From Bacteroidota bacterium (GTDB lineage Bacteria > Bacteroidota > Bacteroidia > Bacteroidales > Prolixibacteraceae): a stretch of 64,000 bases of DNA. The DNA lies in the NCBI GenBank assembly GCA_023251455.1, contig JAHEYT010000031.1:59735-123734 (forward strand). The letters run 5' to 3'. The position numbers and the translations under genes were made by a program. Each line of letters begins with the position of its first letter. Position 1 is the first letter of the stretch. Shown here one piece after another: positions 53,830-62,038 of this stretch. The notes beneath the pieces are model-generated. The model saw only the letters and a program-made list of their open reading frames with translations. It was not told where the DNA came from and searched no databases.

Positions 53830-56064
53830 TTATTTAATTGAAAATCTCAATCCGGCATAAATTGTTCTACCGATGATTGGCCCCCATACAAAAGAAGTGT
53901 CGAAATATGGACCAAAAGGGTCTTCTGACGCAATGATCGTGTGCTTTTGTTTAAAGTTGGTCAGGTTCTCACCTCCTGCATAAATATCCCAACCTTTAAA
54001 TCGTTTTGTAATCATCGCACTTAATAAATAAAATGGAGGCGCAGTATTTTTCTGTTTGTATTGTACTGGTAATGCATCGGTTTTAGGCAAACGAGCTATT
54101 CCTTTATATTGGGTAGTAAAATCAAATTGCCACTTATCATATTTAGTTGAATAAGATAATGAAATCAATCCTTTATATTTATTAACAAGAGGCTTTTGTT
54201 CCAATTTGTCATTTATCGTCATCCAAACATCATTTATGCGAAAGGCAGCATTTATCTCAAATCTTTTGATTGGTTCAAAAATCACTTCAGCCTGAGCACT
54301 GTTTGAGTAAGATTTTCCATTTAAATTGTAAAAAGAGACTTCGCTATATTTACTGTCCAAATCAACAATAATTTGGTTAATGAAGTCCGTCCTGTAAAAA
54401 TCCAGAATGAAAGTACCCTTATTGTTATTGAATGAAAAGTATCTGGAAATACTGAATCCATAATTCCATGCTTCTTCAGGTTTAAGTGACTCAGAAAAAA
54501 CAAATTTTCTTGAACTGGCAAGTATTCCCATATTTTCACTCAGTACATTTGCGGATCTGTAACCTTTGCCTGCGGAAGCCTTTAAAATGGTTTTCTCATT
54601 AATGTCATACTTTAAATGAAGTCTTGGGCTTAAAAATTTCTGTGCAGAATTGTAGAAATCGGCTCTGAATCCGGCAATCAGGGTAACTTTTTCGGGAAAA
54701 CTATAAGTATATTGGCCAAATACTCCCGGGATATTCTCAATTTTATTAATTATTGTATCTGTATCAGAGGTTACTAAGTGTTCATTGTATTTATCATACT
54801 GGTAACTAATCCCGGTACTTACTTTATGATTTGTATTACTAATTATGAATTGGTAAATTATATTTGAATAGAAACTTTTTTGATCTCCACGATAGCCATT
54901 GTTACCAAAAAACGAATTTTGATTATGATCTGACATATTAAATAAGAATCCAATACTATTACCAGGTTTTGCAAAAGCAATTCCTGCTTTTGCAAACACT
55001 TCATATCGTTTCGTGTCAATTCCAATTCCATACAAATTACTATTTGAATACAAATTTTTATCATATCCTATTTGGCCTCCTTGACGTTCTTCGGACAAAT
55101 ATTTTACACCAAACTGGGCAACAACTTTTTTATTATATTCATACCTCCACTTGTTGAAAAGGTTTATCTGAGATGTCTTAGGTAAATCTAAAAACAAATC
55201 GTTATTTCCATCAATTTCTGATGTGAGATTCTCCCCATGTAACATTATTATAGTACTTAGATTGTTATTAAACTTGTAAGCTGAAGTAAGATTTCCTTCA
55301 ACTTTTCCAAGTTCATTCGCATAAATATTCAAATGAAGTTTATCACTGCTTTCTGGTTTTTTGTATTCTACATTTATTTGACCTGTAATAGATTCGTAAC
55401 CATTTATTACAGAAGAAGTGCCTTTGGATATTTGAATAGATTCCATCCAGGCACCCGGAATATATCCTAATCCATGTGATAAAGCCAATCCCCTGATTGA
55501 AGGGATATTTTCAGACAACAATTGACCGTATATCCCAGCAAGTCCGAGCATTTGAATCTGTTTTGCACCGGTAACAGCATCAGTAAATGCCACATCAACT
55601 GTAGCATTATTTTCAAAACTCTCAGATAAGTTGCAGCATGCTAGCTTTTGTAACCCGGCAGTAGTAATTACTTGTGTATGAATAGGATTTATCTTTGATA
55701 TATAATTTGCTTCTCTTTTCTTAACTACAACAACTTCCTGTAATGATAATGTCGTATTCCTTTCTAAGGTAATATGGATTTGGTTTTGATCCTTTGATAC
55801 CAGAATCGTATCATTCATAAAACCGACATAACTAGCTATAAGAAATAGGTTTTCAATTGCCGGTTTTTGAATTGTGAACGATCCGTTTTCATCAGAAGTT
55901 GTCCCTGTATTTCTACCATACCAATAAATATTTGCATAAGGCAGAGGGACAATTACATTGTTCTCGGTAGTTTCAATCCTACCCTCCAGTTGAATACTCT
56001 GAGCAGTTACGGTATTAAATATTAAAAGCAATATCAATAAAAGTACTATTTGTCTTGGATTCAT
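53830..56064 (-). CDS. TonB-dependent receptor, probably for metal
   Basis: Outer-membrane receptor of 744 aa. A signal peptide (1-21) is followed by a carboxypeptidase-like domain (25-105; LPYANIYWYGRNTGTTSDENG), a plug (about 125-235; KLACCNLSESFENNATVDVAF, then QIQMLGLAGIYGQLLSENIP), and a barrel ending TIYAGLRFSIK. The CC pair at the plug start and the linked HMA protein suggest copper or a related metal, by inference. Its promoter shares the CAAAAGTA-N19-box layout with the DUF6448 genes. Confidence 0.9.
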   Translation of the reverse strand: MNPRQIVLLLILLLIFNTVTAQSIQLEGRIETTENNVIVPLPYANIYWYGRNTGTTSDENGSFTIQKPAIENLFLIASYVGFMNDTILVSKDQNQIHITLERNTTLSLQEVVVVKKREANYISKINPIHTQVITTAGLQKLACCNLSESFENNATVDVAFTDAVTGAKQIQMLGLAGIYGQLLSENIPSIRGLALSHGLGYIPGAWMESIQISKGTSSVINGYESITGQINVEYKKPESSDKLHLNIYANELGKVEGNLTSAYKFNNNLSTIIMLHGENLTSEIDGNNDLFLDLPKTSQINLFNKWRYEYNKKVVAQFGVKYLSEERQGGQIGYDKNLYSNSNLYGIGIDTKRYEVFAKAGIAFAKPGNSIGFLFNMSDHNQNSFFGNNGYRGDQKSFYSNIIYQFIISNTNHKVSTGISYQYDKYNEHLVTSDTDTIINKIENIPGVFGQYTYSFPEKVTLIAGFRADFYNSAQKFLSPRLHLKYDINEKTILKASAGKGYRSANVLSENMGILASSRKFVFSESLKPEEAWNYGFSISRYFSFNNNKGTFILDFYRTDFINQIIVDLDSKYSEVSFYNLNGKSYSNSAQAEVIFEPIKRFEINAAFRINDVWMTINDKLEQKPLVNKYKGLISLSYSTKYDKWQFDFTTQYKGIARLPKTDALPVQYKQKNTAPPFYLLSAMITKRFKGWDIYAGGENLTNFKQKHTIIASEDPFGPYFDTSFVWGPIIGRTIYAGLRFSIK

Positions 56065-56150
56065 CTCTGATTAAATTATAGTTTCATACCTTTTCAACAA
56101 ATTGATTTTTCAAACATCTCTTTGAAATTGAGCTTTATAAATTAAGCTGT

Positions 56151-56201
56151 CAAAAGTAGAAGAAGTCGAAATGCCAATCGCTCTGAGTTATAAACTGAAC
56201 C
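56151..56201 (-). promoter_or_regulatory. Promoter/operator of the TonB-HMA operon
   Basis: Plus-strand view: CAAAAGTA (56151-56158; TACTTTTG on the coding strand, a TAnnTTTG -7 element), then exactly 19 nt, then TCGCTCTGAGTTATAA (56178-56193), followed by ACTGAACC. The layout matches 60903-60945 and 61921-61963. Confidence 0.75.
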
Positions 56202-56268
56202 CTATATATGTCATAAATGAAGACCGCATTTATAACTTGAAACTATAATATTATTGATTATTAGGAAG

Positions 56269-57453
56269 TTAAGAATCTGATTTATTCTTATATTCTGATG
56301 GAGTAAAACCGGTAACTTTTTTAAAATATCTATTAAAAGTTGTTTTTGAATTGAACCCACAGTCAAAAGCGATGGCTAATAAGGAGTAATTCCTGAACTG
56401 GGGATCACTCATTCGTTTTATGAATTCATCAACCCTATATTGGTTGATAAAATCGAAAAAATTTTGCTTATGATGTTCGTTAATTATCCTGGAGAGATGA
56501 TGGGGCAGAATTTTAACCTCTGCGGCCAGATAATATAAGGTTAATTGATTGTTCAGATAAGGTTTTTCGCATTTCATATAATCGTTCAGAATTGCAAGAT
56601 ATTGTTGCATGTCGTCAACCTTTAATGAGGAGCCTGAATATGGCATATCTTTATTAATAACAACAATTGGAGAAGGTATATTTTGAGAAGTAAAGATTGC
56701 TGGCTGATGCAATCCAAAATATCCTACCATAATAATAAAGGCAGATAATGTCAAAAATAGCCCGTTTATGCAAAAACTATCTGAAAATAATAACAGAACA
56801 TGGTGAATAAAAATAATTGAAACCAATATGGTCCAAACTATTCCAAGAATACTAATCAAATTTCTTAGCCATGTTAGTGTTCTTTTTTCTAAAGATGAGA
56901 AATTATCTGAGATTATTTTCCTGTGTTTTCGGAGCAACGTAATTGACCAGCATATATAGAAAGGAACTGAAAAAGCAATAAGGATAAGAAATATGAAATA
57001 AGGTAATGGTAATTCAAATTTCGAAACTCCATGAACTGAGCATGCATTTTTTAATATGTCTTTTGCAGGAAAGAAAAAAATGAGGTACAAATTAAATATG
57101 ATAAAAGGTAGTAAATGCCAAAACATTTCTTTCCCAATTTTATAATCTGAATTGGTTAAAGCTTTAATATACCCAAATAAAAATGGCCCGTTAAGAAAAA
57201 GAATAGAGATGTAGAAGTTAATTATCCATGGATTATAAATGAATAAATCTGCCGTACTAAATGAATATAAGGAAACGTACAAACCAAGTAAAATTAGCCA
57301 GGCGCTTATAAAATAATCGTGCAAAGCTTTACCTTTTTTCTTGAGAAGTAAGGTTGCCAGAAAAAAAGCAAGAGTAGCGCCTATTAATAATATTTTATCG
57401 ATAAATTGCTGATCCATATTAAAATAAAGTGATCCATTAAAATTCATACCCAT
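56269..57453 (-). CDS. Membrane-anchored AraC-type regulator
   Basis: A 394-aa transcription factor. Residues 1 to about 235 hold seven hydrophobic helices (LLIGATLAFFLATLLL, then ISILFLNGPFLFGYIKAL and others). Residues about 290-390 form an AraC DNA-binding domain: LTLYYLAAEVKILPHHLSRI (first HTH) and LAIAFDCGFNSKTTFNRYFK (second HTH), ending TGFTPSEYK. The membrane domain probably senses a signal. It is a close paralog of 62039-63181. Met13 (57417) is an alternative start that matches the paralog's N-terminus better. Located between the TonB operon and the oxidoreductase. Confidence 0.9.
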   Translation of the reverse strand: MGMNFNGSLYFNMDQQFIDKILLIGATLAFFLATLLLKKKGKALHDYFISAWLILLGLYVSLYSFSTADLFIYNPWIINFYISILFLNGPFLFGYIKALTNSDYKIGKEMFWHLLPFIIFNLYLIFFFPAKDILKNACSVHGVSKFELPLPYFIFLILIAFSVPFYICWSITLLRKHRKIISDNFSSLEKRTLTWLRNLISILGIVWTILVSIIFIHHVLLLFSDSFCINGLFLTLSAFIIMVGYFGLHQPAIFTSQNIPSPIVVINKDMPYSGSSLKVDDMQQYLAILNDYMKCEKPYLNNQLTLYYLAAEVKILPHHLSRIINEHHKQNFFDFINQYRVDEFIKRMSDPQFRNYSLLAIAFDCGFNSKTTFNRYFKKVTGFTPSEYKNKSDS

Positions 57454-57600
57454 TATCAGTGATCAAATATTTTGAATTAAAAGTAAAAGTATAGTTGATC
57501 ACAGTTCAATACAAAGCACGCAATCTTTTTTGTTCCAATGTATTTGTTTAATGAAAACTTTTTATCCATTTTATTTTTATTTTTTTTAAGTATTGATGAA

Positions 57601-57639
57601 ATAAGCCCCGACAAGTTTCAGGAACTAATCGGGGCTTAT
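57601..57639 (-). terminator. Terminator of the oxidoreductase operon
   Basis: AAGCCCCGA pairs with TCGGGGCTT, 28 bp downstream of the stop codon of subunit I, with TTATTTC following on the minus strand. Confidence 0.8.
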
Positions 57640-57666
57640 ATAAATAATACAAATTGAAATTATATC

Positions 57667-59283
57667 TTATTCAGGTAATAGATTTTTTCCTTTGACTTTT
57701 GCGGGTAAGAAGATATCGATTGCGCCCTTAATCCCAACACTCATCACAATATTAAAGAAGAATGCAAGGAATCCAATCAAGAGTAATGTACCGGCAAGTG
57801 CAGCTAAAATCATGTACGTATTGAACTCACCATCAATATAAAGAGATCTTCTCAGCATACCCTTTAAGCCAGCCATTCCCATAAATGCTCCCATTCCTAT
57901 CCCGCCGACCAGATGACACCAGAAATGAATATTTACTAACTTTTGGCTGTACATCTTTGCACCATTAGTTAAAATTGGGAATAAGAAGTATATCGCCGAA
58001 TATAGAGTCATTGTAAGGCCAACAAGAACAGCAACGTGAACGTGCGGGCCAATAATCCACTGGGTATTGTGTAGTATCCTGTTTAATCCAACATCAGCCT
58101 GCATAATTCCGGCCGGAACTGCTAATGCAAATCCTAAAAGACCACCAAGTAAGAATTTAAGAGGATTGGTCATTTTTAATGGTCTAGCGCTCCAAAGTGT
58201 TGCCAAGGTGATAAAGAATGCCAACCCTTGGGTAATTAGCTCTAAAGCAGTAACCATTTCGCCTGATAATACCTTCAATATGCCAGGTTGTGACTGATCT
58301 GAAAGTAAGTGGTGTGACCAAACGGTCCATGAAACAACCAATTCAACCAACAGGGCAGTACGAGCAATATTCTCCATGAAAAGTTTTTTCCCTGTAATTA
58401 GGGTTGCCAACAAATACCAAGTACCAGCAACGAATATCAATACAAGTCCATCGGCAATAAGATCTAATCCCCACCAGAACCAGTTTTTATAAAGCAGAGC
58501 ATCAATTGCTGTTGTCTTTAGGTCGAAACCTAGCAATGAGCCAACCATGTATATAAGGATAAGAACACCTGTAAAAAGGATGATCCCTGTATTAAAGGCC
58601 ATATCCACAGTGCCACGGGCAATTGCAGCTACTGGAAGTGAAACTAAATGCTCCTTTTTGTTTTTTCTAAAAAGATTCCTAAAACCACTTATTCCCAGGG
58701 CAGATCCAAGTAATGCTCCGGCTGGTTGCTTTTCCCAACCTTCAGGAGTATAGGTAATTGTTTTGAATATGTTAATAATAAAAAGTGATGTTCCAACCAT
58801 TACTATAGCAATGCCAACTATAAAGAATGTTCCACCCCATACGCTGAATTGATTAAAATCAGCGGGAAGTGGCCAGTAAAGGGTATAGAGTGGTGCGTAG
58901 TGAGAAACAAAACCAGCAAACCAAAATAAAAAGGTTCCAACAGTAACAAGCACAAGAGTCCAGTTCCCCATTTTAATGCTCCATAGCGGTTTTTTCATCA
59001 GGAATGGAACCAGGAAAAGGAATGCTCCAAAAACAATGGAGTATGTTGAACCGAATATTCCAACCAGAGGATGGGCGGTCATTATTGCAAAAAATTGCTC
59101 TTGAGAGAAGAGTGGTATTGGTGAAATTTCAAAAATCCTCATTATCATCCCCTCAACAACAACGATGGCATAGAATACAAGACCGACGACAACAAAGCGT
59201 AAAGCTAGCTTTTGCATAGGAGTTAGGGACTCGCCCTTGAATAGCCCTTGCTCGCCATTAATTAACGTTTTAAAAAAGCTCAT
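57667..59283 (-). CDS. Heme-copper oxidoreductase subunit I, NO-reductase-like
   Basis: Integral membrane catalytic subunit, 538 aa, 12 or more helices. The low-spin heme ligand is His71 (TAHPLVGIFG) with His416; the high-spin heme ligand is His414 (NTQWIIGPHVHVAVL). The helix-VII histidine pair is His324-His325 (VWSHHLLSD). In helix VI, where oxidases carry GH-P-x-V-Y, this protein has WWGLDLIADG (271-279): Leu273 replaces the CuB histidine, Asp274 follows, and Ala277 replaces the cross-linked tyrosine. Loss of that tyrosine argues against oxygen reduction and for NO reduction. It is 33 bp after subunit II. It resembles cytochrome oxidases of the B family otherwise. Confidence 0.85.
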   Translation of the reverse strand: MSFFKTLINGEQGLFKGESLTPMQKLALRFVVVGLVFYAIVVVEGMIMRIFEISPIPLFSQEQFFAIMTAHPLVGIFGSTYSIVFGAFLFLVPFLMKKPLWSIKMGNWTLVLVTVGTFLFWFAGFVSHYAPLYTLYWPLPADFNQFSVWGGTFFIVGIAIVMVGTSLFIINIFKTITYTPEGWEKQPAGALLGSALGISGFRNLFRKNKKEHLVSLPVAAIARGTVDMAFNTGIILFTGVLILIYMVGSLLGFDLKTTAIDALLYKNWFWWGLDLIADGLVLIFVAGTWYLLATLITGKKLFMENIARTALLVELVVSWTVWSHHLLSDQSQPGILKVLSGEMVTALELITQGLAFFITLATLWSARPLKMTNPLKFLLGGLLGFALAVPAGIMQADVGLNRILHNTQWIIGPHVHVAVLVGLTMTLYSAIYFLFPILTNGAKMYSQKLVNIHFWCHLVGGIGMGAFMGMAGLKGMLRRSLYIDGEFNTYMILAALAGTLLLIGFLAFFFNIVMSVGIKGAIDIFLPAKVKGKNLLPE

Positions 59284-59316
59284 ATCGAGTTATTTTTTGG
59301 TTAAGCAATTGTTTAA

Positions 59317-59883
59317 TTATTTGATGACTCCACTTGGATCAACAACTTCTACAACATCCTTTTCAATCATAAATACTCCTTTAGGTCCAGAATACTCTGT
59401 TGATCGGATGGTGTAAACCCCTGGTTTTGCAAATTGCCAAAGGATATCGTTTCGATGACCAGGAACAACTTGCATCTGGAATATCATCGAATTGTCGCTA
59501 CGGAATAACCCGAAACCGTAAGTAAGGTCATAAGAAGTTACGTCAAATAATACCTTGTCGTTCAGATTAATTACCATTTTGTCTGAAGGCAATGTGAACT
59601 TGTGATCTTGCACCGTAATGACAAAAGTTTTGTCAGGAGAGTAACTTGCTCTGTTAAGATCCATCTCAGCCCAGGGAATTGTGTTATAGGTAATAATATG
59701 TAACGATACACCCAGAACTGTCAGGAATCCAACAAAAGCGTAGAATATAGCAGGCTTCACAAATGTACCAGTACCGCTTTTTGTTACCCTATAAGCAAAC
59801 CATGCCATAACCAAGATTATGACGATGCAGTAAAACGTGTAAGCCATAGTTTGTCCGTTAATGACCACGCTAGAATCAACCAT
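59317..59883 (-). CDS. Oxidoreductase subunit II-like cupredoxin without CuA
   Basis: A 188-aa membrane protein: two N-terminal helices (about 14-30 and 45-64) and a periplasmic cupredoxin domain (85-182). It aligns with COX2, but the CuA site is gone: the first His is Tyr122 (DLTYGFG), and CxExCGxxHxxM reads STEYSGPKGVFM, so both Cys are Ser161 and Ser165, the His is Gly169 and only Met172 is left. Electrons therefore cannot enter by CuA. It precedes subunit I and starts after an unusually strong SD sequence. Confidence 0.87.
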   Translation of the reverse strand: MVDSSVVINGQTMAYTFYCIVIILVMAWFAYRVTKSGTGTFVKPAIFYAFVGFLTVLGVSLHIITYNTIPWAEMDLNRASYSPDKTFVITVQDHKFTLPSDKMVINLNDKVLFDVTSYDLTYGFGLFRSDNSMIFQMQVVPGHRNDILWQFAKPGVYTIRSTEYSGPKGVFMIEKDVVEVVDPSGVIK

Positions 59884-59887
59884 AGTA

Positions 59888-59894
59888 CCTCCTT
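59888..59894 (-). promoter_or_regulatory. Strong ribosome binding site of subunit II
   Basis: AAAAAAGGAGG, 4 nt before the ATG of subunit II. A full GGAGG is rare in this window and suggests high translation. Confidence 0.6.
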
Positions 59895-60046
59895 TTTTAT
59901 TAAAATTAATTTAGTTTTTAGTTTTTTTCGCTTTACACTCTAATTCTAACTTAGCATAAGCACCGTCAGTTATTACTTTTTAATTAATATTTGGCTAACT
60001 TTCCCCTGCAATTCATGGTGATAATCAAGGTTCTAATATAAGCAAT

Positions 60047-60775
60047 TTATTGTTTCCTGATGTATAAAATACCAAACAACATGGTGGTAATAAGGAATAT
60101 ACCTGATAAAATCCATGGAAGATGACCCAGATGACCAGCGGCTCCTATATGCTCAAGGCTGTGACCTTCTTCCCCTTCAGCAAATTTAAAAAATTGAACA
60201 TAAGCCTCTATGTATTCTCGCCCGGCGTCAACATTATTGACATCAAAATTCTTCAGCAACATTACTCTTTCAAAACGTTTTGTCAATTCTGCAAGTTTAT
60301 CCTTTGCAACAAATTCTTTCAAAGGAGTAAGGTCGCCTGATTCTATTGATTTGTCGGCAGCGATTATTTTCTCATCAATTGGAGTTCCAGATGGCTTAAT
60401 TCCTGCAAATGGAACTCCTTCTCCACTCCTGTGAATCCTAACTAGTGTTTCAAAAAAATATTTGTTGGATATTTCCTTTGCCTCGGGACTTAGACCACTT
60501 ACATTCATTAAGAGGTTGAAAGCTTCCTTTATCTCTGCTTCATTTTCAGGACGTATCCACTTGAGGACAATGTTTATATTATTTTCCTTTATTGCTACTC
60601 TGGCATCTGCTATTACGGGGCCATCCATTGTATCACAATGTGCTTGTACTACCATTGAAGAAAAAAAAAACAATGAGAAAAAAATCAATGAGGCTAACCT
60701 AATTTTAAAAATTCCTTTTCTTTCCTGATTGCTGTTAGTATCGACTGTGATAACTTTTCTTTCAAGTGTTTTCAT
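60047..60775 (-). CDS. DUF6448 protein with C-terminal anchor (first paralog)
   Basis: A 242-aa exported protein. Residues 1-45 include a long signal segment (LASLIFFSLFFFSSMVVQA) ending in a V-x-A cleavage site, so the mature protein should start at His46 in HCDTMDGPVIADA. Shared family features are VLKWI (near 73-77), FFETLVRIHRSGEG and GREYIEAYVQF. A C-terminal helix (about 215-238; LPWILSGIFLITTMLFGILY) follows a His-rich linker GHSLEHIGAAGHLGHL and would anchor it in the membrane. It is encoded 163 bp upstream of subunit II on the same strand, so it is likely the first gene of that operon. Function unknown. Confidence 0.85.
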   Translation of the reverse strand: MKTLERKVITVDTNSNQERKGIFKIRLASLIFFSLFFFSSMVVQAHCDTMDGPVIADARVAIKENNINIVLKWIRPENEAEIKEAFNLLMNVSGLSPEAKEISNKYFFETLVRIHRSGEGVPFAGIKPSGTPIDEKIIAADKSIESGDLTPLKEFVAKDKLAELTKRFERVMLLKNFDVNNVDAGREYIEAYVQFFKFAEGEEGHSLEHIGAAGHLGHLPWILSGIFLITTMLFGILYIRKQ

Positions 60776-60902
60776 CCGAATATAATTTGTTTTTTAATTG
60801 ACGGATGGAACTCGCATGTGAGATATTCATCCTTGTTTGTGTTTAACGAACATGCTCGTTTCATAATATGTATTTTAAATTGACTGTTACATAATTCATG
60901 GC

Positions 60903-60953
60903 CAAAAGTAATTCATGAAATATTGATAGTCGCTCTAACTTATAATGTGGGAC
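60903..60953 (-). promoter_or_regulatory. Promoter/operator of the DUF6448-oxidoreductase operon
   Basis: Plus-strand view: CAAAAGTA (60903-60910; -7 element TACTTTTG), exactly 19 nt, then TCGCTCTAACTTATAA (60930-60945) and TGTGGGAC, followed by a palindrome ACTTATAAGT. Fourteen of 16 bases of the box match the copy at 56178. The rest of 60776-61227 holds only a terminator at 61082-61113. Confidence 0.78.
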
Positions 60954-61081
60954 TTATAAGTGTAATTTTTTGATCCCAGTTTATAGCTGAAAGAAACAAA
61001 ATTCTTATTCCACCTCATAAAGTGAAGGAGAGAGAACACTCTCTTTGATAAATTAAAACATCAATCGATTTTGGGAAAAGA

Positions 61082-61113
61082 AAAACCCGAAAACTTGGCG
61101 GAGTTTTCGGGTT
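61082..61113 (-). terminator. Terminator downstream of the second DUF6448 gene
   Basis: AACCCGAAAACT pairs with AGTTTTCGGGTT, with TTTTTCTTTT next on the minus strand. It separates the two DUF6448 transcripts. Confidence 0.88.
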
Positions 61114-61227
61114 AATGTATGGTTTACGTGCAATTCTAAACATAGATTGCTAAAAAAAAACACTCTTCCCCAGATCCAATCCAGAGAAGAGTATTGGCAT
61201 TATTTATTTTTAAACGGGAAAAACAAA

Positions 61228-61881
61228 TTAATGCTTGTGTACTGATGATCCGGCGCTACTCGATTCAAAAATGTTATGAATAGCTTCGAGTGTATGGGTG
61301 TAATCAACATATGCTTTTACATATTCCCTTCCCTTTTCAGCAGATATGTCTTTCACCTTGCTTAGTTCAGATACTTTCTGGTATTTCTCCCGGATAACCT
61401 TTTCGATATGTTTATTAAGCTTGCTAACCAAATCATCTGCGCTTTTAGTTGCTATTGCGTTATCGCTCAATTGTATAATCTCTTTTGTAGTTCCGGCTGG
61501 CTTTAAACCTGTGTATGGAGCTCCTTCAGTTTCCCTGTGCAAACGAACAAGGGTTTCAAGAAAATGCTTTTCAACAATTGTATAAACCTCCTTATTACTG
61601 CTTTTCAAGCTGTAGGTTTTATTAAACAAGGAAGTGATTTCCGGTGTCTGATTTTCATTTACCCATTTTAAAACCAAACTTACATTGTTAGTTTCAAGAG
61701 CTTTAGTTGCATCTTTTACAACTGGCCCATCATACGAGTCACAATGCGCGAAGGCAGGTGAACCTGCGAGTACTGTTAGCATCAGAATTAATAGAATTGA
61801 TGCGGTTGCCTTAAATGAACTCTTTAAAGTCTGACGTTCTTTCATGTTACTTGTCTCAGAATTTTTACTTGTTGTTTTCAT
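61228..61881 (-). CDS. DUF6448 protein, soluble exported form (second paralog)
   Basis: A 217-aa paralog of 60047-60775. The signal segment (ASILLILMLTVLAGSPAFA) ends in A-x-A immediately before His46 of HCDSYDGPVVKDA, the same residue number as in the paralog. It shares VLKWV, HFLETLVRLHRETEG, GLKPAGT and GREYVKAYVDY. Instead of a membrane anchor it ends SSVHKH, a His-containing tail. It is a single-gene transcript with its own promoter and terminator. A soluble periplasmic protein is expected; function unknown. Confidence 0.85.
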   Translation of the reverse strand: MKTTSKNSETSNMKERQTLKSSFKATASILLILMLTVLAGSPAFAHCDSYDGPVVKDATKALETNNVSLVLKWVNENQTPEITSLFNKTYSLKSSNKEVYTIVEKHFLETLVRLHRETEGAPYTGLKPAGTTKEIIQLSDNAIATKSADDLVSKLNKHIEKVIREKYQKVSELSKVKDISAEKGREYVKAYVDYTHTLEAIHNIFESSSAGSSVHKH

Positions 61882-61920
61882 GTTTCGATTTTTTAATTGT
61901 TTTTAATTACGATATCGAAA

Positions 61921-62013
61921 CAAAAGTATAGTGAAGAAACAGTTTGTGCGACCTATTTTATAAGGTAGCACCTGATTAGCCAGGAAAAGGAGTCCTATCT
62001 TATACAGTGCTAC
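61921..62013 (-). promoter_or_regulatory. Promoter/operator of the second DUF6448 gene
   Basis: Plus-strand view: CAAAAGTA (61921-61928), exactly 19 nt, then GCGACCTATTTTATAA (61948-61963; 11 of 16 bases as at 60930). The half-site TTTATAAGGTAGCAC (61957-61971) has a partner CTTATACAGTGCTAC at 61999-62013, 42 bp away, which is four helical turns. Confidence 0.7.
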
Positions 62014-62038
62014 TTTCCATTAAGCGTATTTAGCAGGA

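Noticed and set aside
57667..59283. Ordinary cytochrome c oxidase subunit I
   Set aside because: The helix-VI CuB histidine and the cross-linked tyrosine are missing, and subunit II has no CuA ligands.
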